Source: Convivina praedatoris
GTDB taxonomy: Bacteria > Bacillota > Bacilli > Lactobacillales > Lactobacillaceae
DNA length: 64,000 bases
Strand: one strand, 5' to 3'
Assembly (NCBI RefSeq): GCF_933208505.1
Contig: NZ_CAKOEU010000001.1
Both the position numbers and the translations under genes were made by a program. The notes under the pieces are model-generated. The model saw only the letters and a list, made by a program, of their open reading frames with translations. It was not told the DNA's origin and searched no databases. Within the stretch, counting starts at the first letter, position 1. Every line of letters begins with the position of its first letter. This document shows positions 9,408-17,324 of the stretch, one piece after another.

Positions 9408-10451
9408 ATGATTGAAAAGTTTTTAATTGGTACCTACACTATTAATGACAGTGAGGGTATTTTTGAAATTGAACTAGACAACGATAAAAAAGTACTCCAA
9501 AATGCCCGTCTGGTGGCTAAAATCGATAGTCCAACCTATTTGGCCGAATCAAAAAAACATATAGTTTATGCCGTTGACCGTAACATGGCTCAACCTGATT
9601 TAAGGGGTGGCGTGGCAAGCTTTGATTTTAATCAAGAGCCCGCAGTGTTACTACAAGAAGAAATTGAAACTGGTACTTCAGATGCCTATGTCGCCATTGA
9701 CGAAGGCCGTCAATTGGTTTACACAGCCAATTACCACATGGGGTATATCTCAGTTTATGCCATTCAAGCTGATGGTACTCTGTTACTCAAGGATCGGGTA
9801 CAAAGCTTAGGCGAAGTTGGCCCTCGACCACAACAAGCCGACGGTGCTCATCCCCACTATGCTAATCTAACCCCCGATGGTCGTTTAATCGTCTGTGATT
9901 TAGGTACCGATCGGGTGCATGTTTATGACATTTCTGCCGAAGGTCAATTAAGCCAAGTATCCGAACTAAAAACCGAACCAGGTTTTGGTCCCCGCAACAT
10001 TTCCTTTGTCAATGAAAAAAATATCGGTTATCTAGTCGGTGAGTTGGCTAGTCAAGTTTCCGTTGTTCGCTATCACCCTGTCGATGGTCAATTAGAAGTG
10101 CTGGAAACCTTATCAACCATTCCAACAGACTGGACTGAACACAATGGGGCTGCTGCCATTAAAATTTCTAGTGATCAACGCTTTGTCTACATCACTAACC
10201 GTGGTCACGATTCGATTGCCGTTTTTGAAATTCAAGCCGATGGTAGCTTGACTCTGCGTCAGTTAATTCCTAGTGAAGGAGAATTCCCTCGAGATTTCAA
10301 CTTTAACGCCGACGAAAGCCTCTTGTTAGTTGCCAACCAAAACTCTGACAATATGTCCTTATACGAACGTGATGCCCATAGCGGTCAGCTAACCTTAATT
10401 CAAAAAGAGTTTGCTGTACCAGAAGGAACTTGTGTCATGCGTCGAATTTAA
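9408..10451 (+). CDS. pgl: Lactonase-family beta-propeller protein (6-phosphogluconolactonase-like), copy 1
   Basis: A 347-aa seven-bladed beta-propeller of the YkgB/Pgl lactonase family. Members hydrolyse 6-phosphogluconolactone to 6-phosphogluconate in the oxidative pentose-phosphate route. Family marks are GTYT at the N-terminus, HPHYANLTPDGR, DLGTDRV, GFGPRNISF, EHNGAAAIK...FVYITNRGHDSI and EGEFPRDFNF. ATG at 9408 follows AAAAGGAGA by 9 nt. It is a paralogue of the gene at 56703 with conserved landmarks along the full length. Which copy is the true phosphogluconolactonase is unknown; the cre-controlled promoter makes this one the candidate for a substrate-specific role (inference). Confidence 0.85.
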   Translation: MIEKFLIGTYTINDSEGIFEIELDNDKKVLQNARLVAKIDSPTYLAESKKHIVYAVDRNMAQPDLRGGVASFDFNQEPAVLLQEEIETGTSDAYVAIDEGRQLVYTANYHMGYISVYAIQADGTLLLKDRVQSLGEVGPRPQQADGAHPHYANLTPDGRLIVCDLGTDRVHVYDISAEGQLSQVSELKTEPGFGPRNISFVNEKNIGYLVGELASQVSVVRYHPVDGQLEVLETLSTIPTDWTEHNGAAAIKISSDQRFVYITNRGHDSIAVFEIQADGSLTLRQLIPSEGEFPRDFNFNADESLLLVANQNSDNMSLYERDAHSGQLTLIQKEFAVPEGTCVMRRI

Positions 10452-10460
10452 AATAATCAA

Positions 10461-10496
10461 AAAAGGATTCAGCTGCTAAAACAGTTGAATCCTTTT
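10461..10496. terminator. Bidirectional terminator between lactonase and SPFH genes
   Basis: AAAAGGATTCAGCTG and CAGTTGAATCCTTTT form a 15-bp stem with one G-U pair and a 6-nt loop, lying between two convergent stop codons. Confidence 0.85.
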
Positions 10497-10501
10497 GCTT
10501 T

Positions 10502-11371
10502 TTACTTCTTTTCATCAGCTAAACTTTTACCAATTGCCTTACCTAAAACCACTGATTGTCCTAAGCTGTCAACTTCTTTACCGTTCACCACCACCAAATT
10601 ACTATCTGATTGAGCTAAAGTAGCAAAGGCGTTAATTGACTGGTTATTGAAGTACTTTTCATCAGCACTGGCCAAGCCAGCTTGCACCGTGTCAATCCGG
10701 TAACGCTCGGCATCTGCCTGCGTCTTAGTGGCACTGGCTTGAGCTTGCGCCGTAGCAATCAAAGCATCGTTATTGGCCTTAGTCCGTAATTCGATTGCCT
10801 TAGCATCCCCTTCAGCTTTAGAAATTGCCGCTACTCGTTCACGGTCAGCCTTTAGTTGGGTATCCATGGCCTCTTGAATGGCACTACTTGGCTTTAATTC
10901 GTCAATGTTGATTCGATCAACATTAATGCCGTAGGTATTGGTCAAATCGCCAATGGCTTCTGCCAATTCTTTGTTAATCTTGGTTGTTGATCCCAACGCC
11001 TCGTTTAAATCCATCCGTCCGATAATATCACGTAAGTGTCCACGCACTAATTGCTGCATAGATTCCACAGAATCTGTGTTTTCGTACATATATTTAACAG
11101 CATCGGTTACATGAAAGTTCAATGTTACCGTTGTATTAATATCAGCATTATCCTTGGTAATGACCGAATATCCCTGCAAACGCAAAGGCTGCAAAGCTAG
11201 ACTAACCACTCGAATGCGTTGAACAAAAGGCAAACAAAGATGTAAGCCGGACTGTTTGGTACTACTATATTTTCCAACCGTTTCCAATAAACCAACTTGG
11301 TTTTGCGGTACGATTTTAATTCCTAAAGCGATAACAATTATCACCAAAACCACAACAATCCCTAAAATCAT
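10502..11371 (-). CDS. SPFH/Band 7 domain membrane protein
   Basis: A 289-aa stomatin/prohibitin-type protein. One N-terminal membrane segment (residues 1-19) is followed by the SPFH core: VPQNQVGLLETVGKYSSTKQSGLH, VVSLALQPLRLQGYSVITKDNADINT, and the oligomerising EAMDTQLKADRERVAAISKAEGDAKA coiled coil. Such proteins form oligomeric membrane scaffolds. I place the start at ATG 11371, since the AGGAG at 11381-11385 is only 3 nt from the first ATG (11377) and 9 nt from this one. It lies directly after the NfeD-like gene, the usual operon partner of stomatin-type proteins. Protease or microdomain functions are not shown. Confidence 0.9.
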   Translation of the reverse strand: MILGIVVVLVIIVIALGIKIVPQNQVGLLETVGKYSSTKQSGLHLCLPFVQRIRVVSLALQPLRLQGYSVITKDNADINTTVTLNFHVTDAVKYMYENTDSVESMQQLVRGHLRDIIGRMDLNEALGSTTKINKELAEAIGDLTNTYGINVDRINIDELKPSSAIQEAMDTQLKADRERVAAISKAEGDAKAIELRTKANNDALIATAQAQASATKTQADAERYRIDTVQAGLASADEKYFNNQSINAFATLAQSDSNLVVVNGKEVDSLGQSVVLGKAIGKSLADEKK

Positions 11372-11383
11372 AATCATTCTCTC

Positions 11384-11725
11384 CTATTTTGCTACGGTAG
11401 CAATGGTCAATAGATTCCCTTCGACCTGTGTTACCACGTATTCTTGTTCCGCTAAAACATTAACAGCTCCACTGAGAGTATAGCGATAGTAATTTCCCAG
11501 TAACTGAACCAAACCGCTTTTAGGATCAATATCTTTTAAAGACAGACGGCGACCGATTAAATTTCGCTGTTCAAAACTTTGTTCGACCTGCAAATTATTG
11601 TTCAGTAACTGATTAATGTAATCATCCACTGATCGACCCTCCTGATTTACTTTATTTAACAATAATTGATACAAATGTTCATCCAATTCAACAGAAAACG
11701 ACATTTTTGATAATCTATCAACCAT
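11384..11725 (-). CDS. Small protein with RHH-like N-terminus and NfeD-like C-terminal domain
   Basis: A 113-aa soluble protein. Residues about 8-50 (FSVELDEHLYQLLLNKV, then GRSVDDYINQLL) have the strand-helix-helix pattern of ribbon-helix-helix DNA-binding proteins. Residues about 58-110 (IGRRLSLKDIDPKSGLVQL, then VTQVEGNLLTI) match the OB-fold of NfeD, which reads GxxGxaltdLrPxGxv...VxVeGxxL. NfeD partners of SPFH proteins normally carry membrane helices or a ClpP-like protease domain; neither is present here. It ends a few bases before the SPFH start and shares its promoter. AGGAGGT precedes the ATG. The RHH assignment is by eye and tentative; the NfeD part is better supported by context. 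Confidence 0.6.
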   Translation of the reverse strand: MVDRLSKMSFSVELDEHLYQLLLNKVNQEGRSVDDYINQLLNNNLQVEQSFEQRNLIGRRLSLKDIDPKSGLVQLLGNYYRYTLSGAVNVLAEQEYVVTQVEGNLLTIATVAK

Positions 11726-11742
11726 CGCTACCTCCTATCTTT

Positions 11743-11751
11743 ATCATAGCA
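11743..11751 (-). promoter_or_regulatory. Extended -10 promoter of the NfeD-like/SPFH operon
   Basis: On minus TGCTATGAT (TGn + TATGAT) lies 18 nt upstream of the start codon at 11725, followed by AGGAGGT. No clear -35. Confidence 0.6.
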
Positions 11752-12248
11752 TACTGACTCACCTGAAATTTCATACTTATATAGTAGAAAAAGTTAAACA
11801 AACTATTTTTATAACATTTTTCTTCATATTGTAATGGATAATAATTTTAATTTTAAAAATTACTCGATAAAATTTAGTAAGATAATCAGATTTTGTTCAC
11901 TTTTAGAAAGCAAAAACGATTATTTTAACTGAAAATTAGATCAAAATTCCATAAATTTAATAAAAAAATTACCCGAATTGTTACATTATCAAATCGCCCA
12001 TTAGTCAAAAGTTTAATTTTCTTATAAATCTATTCCAGTTGCCTTTACTTGGGAAATTAATGATTCCTAGTTTATCAAAAAAATTAAATTTAAAAAGGCT
12101 TTTTTTAGTCTTCAAAAATGAGCTTTGAAAACTTCGTAATATTTAGGAAACAATTACATAATCTCTACGTAATATTACCTTGTTAGTTTATGGGAGTGAT
12201 ATCGAAAGGAAAGACATCAAGCCCAATAAGCAAGATGTACAAATTCAG
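11752..12248. other. AT-rich region upstream of the LysM gene
   Basis: No gene is supported. The octamer GTAATATT occurs twice (12137-12144 and 12171-12178), 34 bp apart, the second inside a perfect GTAATATTAC palindrome. This could be an operator or promoter part for the LysM gene, but no regulator is recognised. An AAAGGA at about 12204 lies 40 nt before the ATG used here, with no in-frame start near it. Confidence 0.4.
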
Positions 12249-12911
12249 ATGAATAAAACAATTAAGAACACTCTTATGGCTACTACTGCAGCAGCCGCGC
12301 TCCTAACTGTTGGTGCATCAACTCAGGCAAACGCCGATGATATTAACGACAATGATAACAACGTTTACACCGTTAAAGCCGGTGACACTTTGAGCGAAAT
12401 CGCTCAAGCTCATAATACTAATGCTGTACTTCTAGCAAAGAACTCAGGCATCAAGAACATCGACTTAATTTTCATTGGTGAAAAGATTAAGTTTAGTTTT
12501 GATAACCAACGAGTTGAAGCCGTAACCACTCCAACTGGTGAAGTTCAAACTGCTAGCCAACCGGTTGCTAGCGCACCAGTTCAAACTGCTACGCCAGCCG
12601 TACAAAGCCAGCCAGTTATTTACCAGCCAGTAGCAACTGCTCAAGCAAGTACTACACCAGCTGCTACTCAAACTGTTAGCTACACTGGTCAAAGCTCTGC
12701 TGCTAAGGACTATATCGCCAGTGTTGAATCTGGTGGCTCATATGACGCCCGTAACGGTAACTATATTGGTAAATACCAACTTTCATCAAGTTACTTAAAC
12801 GGTGACTATTCAGCCGAAAACCAAGAACGCGTTGCTGACCAATATGTTCAGTCACGTTACGGTTCATGGGAAAACGCTGCTAGCCACAGTCAACAATACG
12901 GTTGGTACTAA
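12249..12911 (+). CDS. apf: LysM peptidoglycan-binding protein, aggregation-promoting-factor type
   Basis: A 220-aa secreted protein. Residues 1-29 are a Sec signal peptide (MNKTIKNTLM..., cleavage after QANA). Residues about 37-82 form one LysM domain (YTVKAGDTLSEIAQAHNTN...IGEKIKF) for binding peptidoglycan. A Gln/Ala/Thr/Pro-rich linker follows. The last 65 residues (AKDYIASVESGGSYDARNG, IGKYQLSSSYLNGDYS, GSWENA, ending GWY) are the conserved C-terminal domain of lactobacillus aggregation-promoting factors, related to lysozyme-like wall enzymes. ATG 12249 is chosen because it starts the signal peptide, although no strong ribosome site precedes it; a TTG at 12180 would add 23 unusual residues. 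A terminator follows. Confidence 0.88.
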   Translation: MNKTIKNTLMATTAAAALLTVGASTQANADDINDNDNNVYTVKAGDTLSEIAQAHNTNAVLLAKNSGIKNIDLIFIGEKIKFSFDNQRVEAVTTPTGEVQTASQPVASAPVQTATPAVQSQPVIYQPVATAQASTTPAATQTVSYTGQSSAAKDYIASVESGGSYDARNGNYIGKYQLSSSYLNGDYSAENQERVADQYVQSRYGSWENAASHSQQYGWY

Positions 12912-12917
12912 GATTTA

Positions 12918-12940
12918 AAACACCTACGGGTGTTTTTTTT
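12918..12940 (+). terminator. Terminator of the LysM gene
   Basis: AAACACC - TACG - GGTGTTT stem followed by eight T residues, 6 nt after the stop codon. Confidence 0.85.
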
Positions 12941-13037
12941 ATGCCCTTTTATCGTCAATTATGCCTAATCAACGGCGAGTAAAATAGAATAATGGTAAAA
13001 TAAGAATGATATGTGTTAATTAACAGAAAGGATTTCC

Positions 13038-13286
13038 ATGCCTCAATACAATTTCATTCTTGCCAGTGCTCGGGTTGAAACCGACGTTAAACTCCCTCAA
13101 GTCCCTCAAATTGGTGATGTGATTTCGATGAATTCTGATGTCGACTCACCTCACTACCTAGTTTGTCGGATTGAGTTATTTGCCAACAGCGATATCGTCA
13201 ATGTCCATGTGCAGCGCTTTGCCAATCAATTATCAGCAAAACTAGCCATTGATGGTTTTCGCAATAATCGCAATTTCATTCAGTAA
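13038..13286 (+). CDS. Hypothetical 82-aa protein
   Basis: Not recognised. A small soluble protein beginning MPQYNFILASARVETDVKLPQ, with a predicted mixed alpha/beta character, no membrane segment, no signal peptide and no cysteine pair. AGAAAGGA lies upstream of the ATG, and coding use looks like its neighbours. The next gene starts 32 bp later on the same strand and shares the terminator at 13837, so the two are probably co-transcribed. Confidence 0.65.
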   Translation: MPQYNFILASARVETDVKLPQVPQIGDVISMNSDVDSPHYLVCRIELFANSDIVNVHVQRFANQLSAKLAIDGFRNNRNFIQ

Positions 13287-13318
13287 TTCCATATCTACAA
13301 ACTACGGGAGATTATTTT

Positions 13319-13834
13319 ATGCGCAAAGCCTTCATCGCCCTTGCAGTTGTTATTGCTGGTTTACTGGTTGCTTTATTTCTCTTTAACCAAGAACCTAAAT
13401 ATGCTGGCGTTTCTCTTTCACAAAAGGACTACCAGCACGTTCAAAGCAGTAAAAAACAAGTAAAGGCCATATTATCCGATTTAAAGCTTTTTAATACCCA
13501 CCAAGATAAAAGCTTAGCTGAACTAAAAAAAGACGCTGACACCTTATTAAAGAGCAATCAGCCGGACCTTGGCCCTCATGATTATGATAAGCTCAAGGAA
13601 GCTCTTTATGGTCCTTACGGGATTGTTACCTCGGCTGAAAATGCTAAAGCCCGAAATTATCAAATTGATGTCAGTGTTGCCTCTAGTTTACGTGGTAACT
13701 TTGAAACATTGATTGTTAAAAGCATCAGTAGTATTAATAAAAATTCAATCCAACGTGAAACTATCAGCAATCAGTTAATTAAAGATCTGAATTTAGACCA
13801 GGTTCTCTATCAAATTGGTAGTGCACAAGAATAA
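13319..13834 (+). CDS. Hypothetical membrane-anchored extracytoplasmic protein
   Basis: A 171-aa protein of no recognised family. Residues 5-22 are one hydrophobic segment (IALAVVIAGLLVALFLF) behind positive MRK, so it is either a signal anchor or an uncleaved signal; no lipobox cysteine is present. The remainder is Lys/Asp/Ser-rich and largely helical, with SSKKQVKAILSDLKLF and ELKKDADTLLKSNQ stretches. The ATG follows GGGAGA by 7 nt. It probably shares an mRNA with the upstream 82-aa gene. Confidence 0.65.
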   Translation: MRKAFIALAVVIAGLLVALFLFNQEPKYAGVSLSQKDYQHVQSSKKQVKAILSDLKLFNTHQDKSLAELKKDADTLLKSNQPDLGPHDYDKLKEALYGPYGIVTSAENAKARNYQIDVSVASSLRGNFETLIVKSISSINKNSIQRETISNQLIKDLNLDQVLYQIGSAQE

Positions 13835-13836
13835 TA

Positions 13837-13868
13837 AAAAAAGCTTACGACTAAGTCGTAAGCTTTTT
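13837..13868. terminator. Bidirectional terminator
   Basis: A perfect inverted repeat (AAAAAGCTTACGAC - TAA - GTCGTAAGCTTTTT) between the convergent stops of the hypothetical gene and trmB; works in both directions. Confidence 0.9.
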
Positions 13869-13871
13869 ACT

Positions 13872-14531
13872 TTAAAAATGAGCTTTAATTTTATAAATCG
13901 GTTGTCCTAAAGCTAGGAATTTTTCTTCATATTCAGTTTGAATATTACCGGCCACCTTGTCTTCATCAGCATGTAAATCCAAAGTAAAATCCTCTGGCTG
14001 CCAACGCATGCCATAGTCCATAAAACTTACAATCGAATATTCAAAAAGATGGCGATTATCCGTTTTAAATTCAACTTCTCCACCACTTGGTAACACCGCT
14101 TCGTAGGATTTTAAGAAACTTTTATAAGTTAATCGACGTGATTCATGACGCGTCTTGGGCCAGGGATCAGAAAAGTTCAAATAAATCTTTTGAATTTCTC
14201 CCGGTTCAAAATAGGTTTCGACTCCATTGCCGTTCCCGAACAAATACCGCAAGTTAGGTAATTTACCAAGACGATCAAAGCTTTTACGCGCCGCAATCGC
14301 TACCGCAGTTTCTTGAATCTCCATTCCGATATAATTAATGTCTGGATGAGATAAGGCCATTGCCATAATGAACTGCCCTTTTCCCGAGCCAATCTCGACA
14401 TGAATTGGTTGATCTTGATCAAATTGTTGAGACCAGTGTCCCCGTAATTGCGTTGCTTGATCTTGGGGAATGACTAAATCAGTATGCTCAGCCAGCCAAG
14501 GAGCGGCCCAAGGTTTTGAACGTAAATGCAT
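13872..14531 (-). CDS. trmB: tRNA (guanine-N7-)-methyltransferase
   Basis: A 219-aa SAM-dependent enzyme that makes m7G46 in the variable loop of tRNA. Sequence marks are the SAM motif EIGSGKGQFI near residue 42, the conserved NFSDPWPKTRHESRRL near 120-135 and EFKTDNRHLFEYS near 155. Length and order fit single-domain bacterial TrmB. CTGGAGG precedes the ATG. It is the third gene after ecsA and ecsB on the same strand, 12 bp from ecsB, so it is likely the last gene of that operon. Confidence 0.96.
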   Translation of the reverse strand: MHLRSKPWAAPWLAEHTDLVIPQDQATQLRGHWSQQFDQDQPIHVEIGSGKGQFIMAMALSHPDINYIGMEIQETAVAIAARKSFDRLGKLPNLRYLFGNGNGVETYFEPGEIQKIYLNFSDPWPKTRHESRRLTYKSFLKSYEAVLPSGGEVEFKTDNRHLFEYSIVSFMDYGMRWQPEDFTLDLHADEDKVAGNIQTEYEEKFLALGQPIYKIKAHF

Positions 14532-14543
14532 GATTTCCTCCAG

Positions 14544-15785
14544 TTATTGCCCTTTCTTCAAGAGCCGTGGTATATAAAAATAGTAACAAAAAATCGTCAT
14601 TAGGCCAGCTCCAGTAATACCAGCCCGCAAAGCTGACCAAGTCGTTACGGTGGCCGCTACAATAATCACGATACTAACTAAGCTAAAGCCAAATAGTAAG
14701 CGATTAAAAACTTTTTCTTGATTCGCAAGCGTAATCGGTACTAGCTGCGTCCACAACACTTGGCGAGTTTGTAAGAAAAGTGGATAAATTTGAAAATTAA
14801 CTAAATAGACCGTCATCGCGGCAATCACAGCAATAAGCCAAGTTGGTGCCGAGTGAACATTAATTAAAATAATGATTGCCACTAACCATAATCGTAATAT
14901 TAAGGGTAGAATTTCATTATTACGAATCAGTTGCGTTAAATAAAGCCTTTGGATACCGCCCCGCCTAGGTGTCAGCCAAGCAATCAAAGGATCAAGGTAA
15001 GCCCGTCGTTTAATACTTTTAGCTTGTTGAGGCACTTCAGCAAATAAAGCATAAAAGTGTAAAACTGCTTGCTCGTGGGTTTGGGCCTGCTGAATCGCTA
15101 ATGGCCAAGCCAGAGCAGCGCTAACTTGATTGGCCTGGGCATTTAACTTTCTACCAATAATCCATTCTAAGAATAAAGCCACTAGCATAATCCCTAAACC
15201 AACAAATAGCGGAAGCCAGAACAGGCTGGCTAAAATGATAATTGGTATCAAGATTTTTAATGTGATGTCATTAATCAGCGGCTTAGCGGTCGTCAAAAGC
15301 TGGTACCGCTCGACCACTAGTAAAAAAATCTTATACATCACAGTAAATAGTAAAACTAGCAGCAAACTAAAAATTTGGCGGAAACCAACAGCGATTAAAA
15401 TTGGCCAAACACTGGCAAAAAAGATTATCTGCCAAACACTGGCAAAACTAGCTGATACTCCTAGGGCTTGCTTTAAATAGCGACTCATTAAAAAATGATC
15501 CTGCCCTAGCAAAAATAACCGATCAGCCGGACGAAAATAGGTTACCAGATGTCCTAATTGCAGGCCTATAGTTAACCAGGCTAAGATAGCAAATTTCCAC
15601 CAAGGATTTTGCCAGATATCACTGCTAGCCGGCACCATTAATAAACTGTGGTAACCTAACACCACCCCGCCAAAGGCAATTAACAAAAATAAAACAAAAT
15701 GTTCATTAAATAAAAGTCGTAGATATTTAATATTTCGCTGTTGCGCAGTGGCAAAACGTTGCCAAAATAACTTAGTTAGGACCAT
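14544..15785 (-). CDS. ecsB: ABC transporter permease EcsB
   Basis: A 413-aa membrane subunit with about 8-9 hydrophobic segments, paired with EcsA. In Bacillus the Ecs transporter affects secretion, regulated intramembrane proteolysis and competence; the substrate is not firmly known. Typical features are the amphipathic start (LFWQRFATAQQRNIKYLRLLFNEHF) and the central RRAYLDPLIAWLTPRRGGIQRLYLTQLIRNNE loop. Its start overlaps the ecsA stop by 14 bp, implying translational coupling. It is followed by trmB. Confidence 0.9.
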   Translation of the reverse strand: MVLTKLFWQRFATAQQRNIKYLRLLFNEHFVLFLLIAFGGVVLGYHSLLMVPASSDIWQNPWWKFAILAWLTIGLQLGHLVTYFRPADRLFLLGQDHFLMSRYLKQALGVSASFASVWQIIFFASVWPILIAVGFRQIFSLLLVLLFTVMYKIFLLVVERYQLLTTAKPLINDITLKILIPIIILASLFWLPLFVGLGIMLVALFLEWIIGRKLNAQANQVSAALAWPLAIQQAQTHEQAVLHFYALFAEVPQQAKSIKRRAYLDPLIAWLTPRRGGIQRLYLTQLIRNNEILPLILRLWLVAIIILINVHSAPTWLIAVIAAMTVYLVNFQIYPLFLQTRQVLWTQLVPITLANQEKVFNRLLFGFSLVSIVIIVAATVTTWSALRAGITGAGLMTIFCYYFYIPRLLKKGQ

Positions 15786-16515
15786 TGTTTTGTCCTTCCT
15801 GACTTAAGTCAAAAAAGTCATCTAAATTAGCTAAGCTAAGATTATGTTTTTGGGCTAGTGCCTCAGGTGAACCAATAAAATCAACCTGTCCGTCCTTTAG
15901 AACAACAAAGGTATCAACGTAATTAGCTGCCGATCCAAGCAAGTGGGTCGTTAAGAGTACACCATTACCCTGACGAGCTTGTTCTTCCATTAATCGGACC
16001 ACATCTTTTTGCGCTAAAGTGTCAAGACCCAAAAAAGGCTCATCAACTACCAGCAGAGGCGCATTTAACATAAAGGCCGCTACAATCATGACTTTTTGTC
16101 GCATTCCCTTTGAAAAATGAATCGGTAGCCAGTGTAATTTATTATCCAAACGAAATTTAGCTAGCAAGACCAAAACCCGTTGCCAGTGCTGCTCATCATC
16201 TATATTATGACTGGCTAACATGAAGTGCAGATGCTCTTCTAAGGTTAGCTCATCGTATAAAATTGGTTGCTCTGGAATATAGGCAATTTGCTGTTTAAAA
16301 GCCGTTGGATCCTGACTAATATCAATATCATTTAACAGAATCGAGCCAGCATAAGGAGGTCGTTGCCCGATGACATGATTAATCGTTGTCGATTTTCCAG
16401 CACCGTTTAAACCAATTAAGGCTACAATTTTACCGTTTGGCACCTCAAAGGTGACATTTTTTAACACGTTATTACCAGCATAGCCGCCGGATAAATTATC
16501 AATTTTTAGTCCCAT
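15772..16515 (-). CDS. ecsA: ABC transporter ATP-binding protein EcsA
   Basis: A 247-aa ATPase. Walker A is GLNGAGKST near residue 37; the signature is the Ecs-type HFSKGMRQK instead of LSGGQ; Walker B is LLVVDEPFLGLD; the switch histidine is in TTHLL. The start ATG at 16515 gives MGLKIDNLSGGYAGN, which lines up with the known EcsA N-terminus. There is no ribosome-binding site before it: the -10 box TATAAT ends only 7 nt upstream, so the mRNA is probably leaderless. An upstream in-frame extension would run through the promoter and into the divergent hit gene leader and is rejected. Confidence 0.94.
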   Translation of the reverse strand: MGLKIDNLSGGYAGNNVLKNVTFEVPNGKIVALIGLNGAGKSTTINHVIGQRPPYAGSILLNDIDISQDPTAFKQQIAYIPEQPILYDELTLEEHLHFMLASHNIDDEQHWQRVLVLLAKFRLDNKLHWLPIHFSKGMRQKVMIVAAFMLNAPLLVVDEPFLGLDTLAQKDVVRLMEEQARQGNGVLLTTHLLGSAANYVDTFVVLKDGQVDFIGSPEALAQKHNLSLANLDDFFDLSQEGQNNGPN

Positions 16516-16522
16516 GGCTATT

Positions 16523-16554
16523 ATTATAACAGTCGCCTTCGCATTTGTTATAAT
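16523..16554. promoter_or_regulatory. Divergent ecsA/hit promoter pair in one inverted repeat
   Basis: ATTATAACA (16523-16531) and TGTTATAAT (16546-16554) are perfect inverted copies 14 bp apart. Each reads outward as an extended -10 box (TGTTATAAT): minus for ecsA (TATAAT 16528-16523), plus for hit (TATAAT 16549-16554). Each -35 position (ATAACA, 17-nt spacer) falls inside the -10 of the opposite promoter, so the two promoters overlap and should compete. Confidence 0.8.
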
Positions 16555-16588
16555 GAATGTTAGTGACTTTATCAAAGGAGAATGCAAA

Positions 16589-17026
16589 ATGGCAGATGAT
16601 ATTTTTGATCTAATTATTAAAGGCGAAATTCCGTGCTATAAAGTTTATGAGGATGATGATGTACTCGCCTTTTTGGATATTTCACAGGTGACCCCCGGGC
16701 ATACCCTTTTGGTACCTAAAGCCCATGTGAATGATATTTTTGACTATGATGAACAAATTGCTGAAAAAGTTTTGTTGAAATTACCGAAGTTAGCCCGCGC
16801 CATTAAAGCCAGCAACTCTAAAATTACGGGCATTAACATTCAATCTAACAACGGCCCATCAGCTGGTCAAACAGTAATTCACTCTCACTGGCATTTAATT
16901 CCTCGATTTGACGATGACAATCTTAATAGCCAACTGGCCCCTGCGATTGATCACAGTGCTGATTTTACCCCTGAGCGCTATCAGGCGATTGCCCAACAAA
17001 TTGCTACCAATATAAAGGAAGTATAA
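16589..17026 (+). CDS. hit: HIT family nucleotide-binding hydrolase
   Basis: A 145-aa histidine-triad protein of the HINT branch. The catalytic triad is HSHWHLIP near residue 98 (HxHxHxx). Other conserved parts are DLIIKGEIPCYKVYEDDDVLAFLDI at the N-terminus and TPGHTLLVPKAHV. Such enzymes hydrolyse nucleoside phosphoramidates or adenylated compounds in the cytoplasm. ATG 16589 has AAAGGAG 8 nt upstream. It runs divergently from ecsA, as is common in Firmicutes, and the next gene begins right after its stop codon. Confidence 0.95.
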   Translation: MADDIFDLIIKGEIPCYKVYEDDDVLAFLDISQVTPGHTLLVPKAHVNDIFDYDEQIAEKVLLKLPKLARAIKASNSKITGINIQSNNGPSAGQTVIHSHWHLIPRFDDDNLNSQLAPAIDHSADFTPERYQAIAQQIATNIKEV

Positions 17027-17275
17027 ATGAAATTTTTGGATAACTTGAAAGCCCTTTGGCAGGATGTCAAAACCATCCAGCAACAAAGTCAGCGTCTTTC
17101 AGACCAAGTCAATAAATTACAGACACAATTAAATATTCAAGAAAAAAAGCTGCGAGACTTAAACAACGGCGTCAAACGAATGAATTTTAAAAACAAACCA
17201 CATTTAGATCGTATCCAAGCCACCTCCGAGCATCTTGAACAAGAGCTGGCAAAATATGGCACGAATAACCGCTAA
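17027..17275 (+). CDS. Small coiled-coil protein downstream of hit
   Basis: An 82-aa soluble, strongly helical protein with no recognised family. Residues about 10-48 (VKTIQQQSQRLSDQVNKLQTQ, LNIQEKKLRDL) show heptad spacing of hydrophobic residues typical of a coiled coil, and the C-terminus adds a second helix. It has no signal or membrane segment. Its ATG directly abuts the hit stop codon (TAAATG) with AAGGAAG as ribosome site inside hit, so it is translated from the same mRNA. Confidence 0.7.
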   Translation: MKFLDNLKALWQDVKTIQQQSQRLSDQVNKLQTQLNIQEKKLRDLNNGVKRMNFKNKPHLDRIQATSEHLEQELAKYGTNNR

Positions 17276-17324
17276 ATGTGCTAGAATGTTGTCTGTATCT
17301 ATTTCGAATTAGAAGGGATTTATT

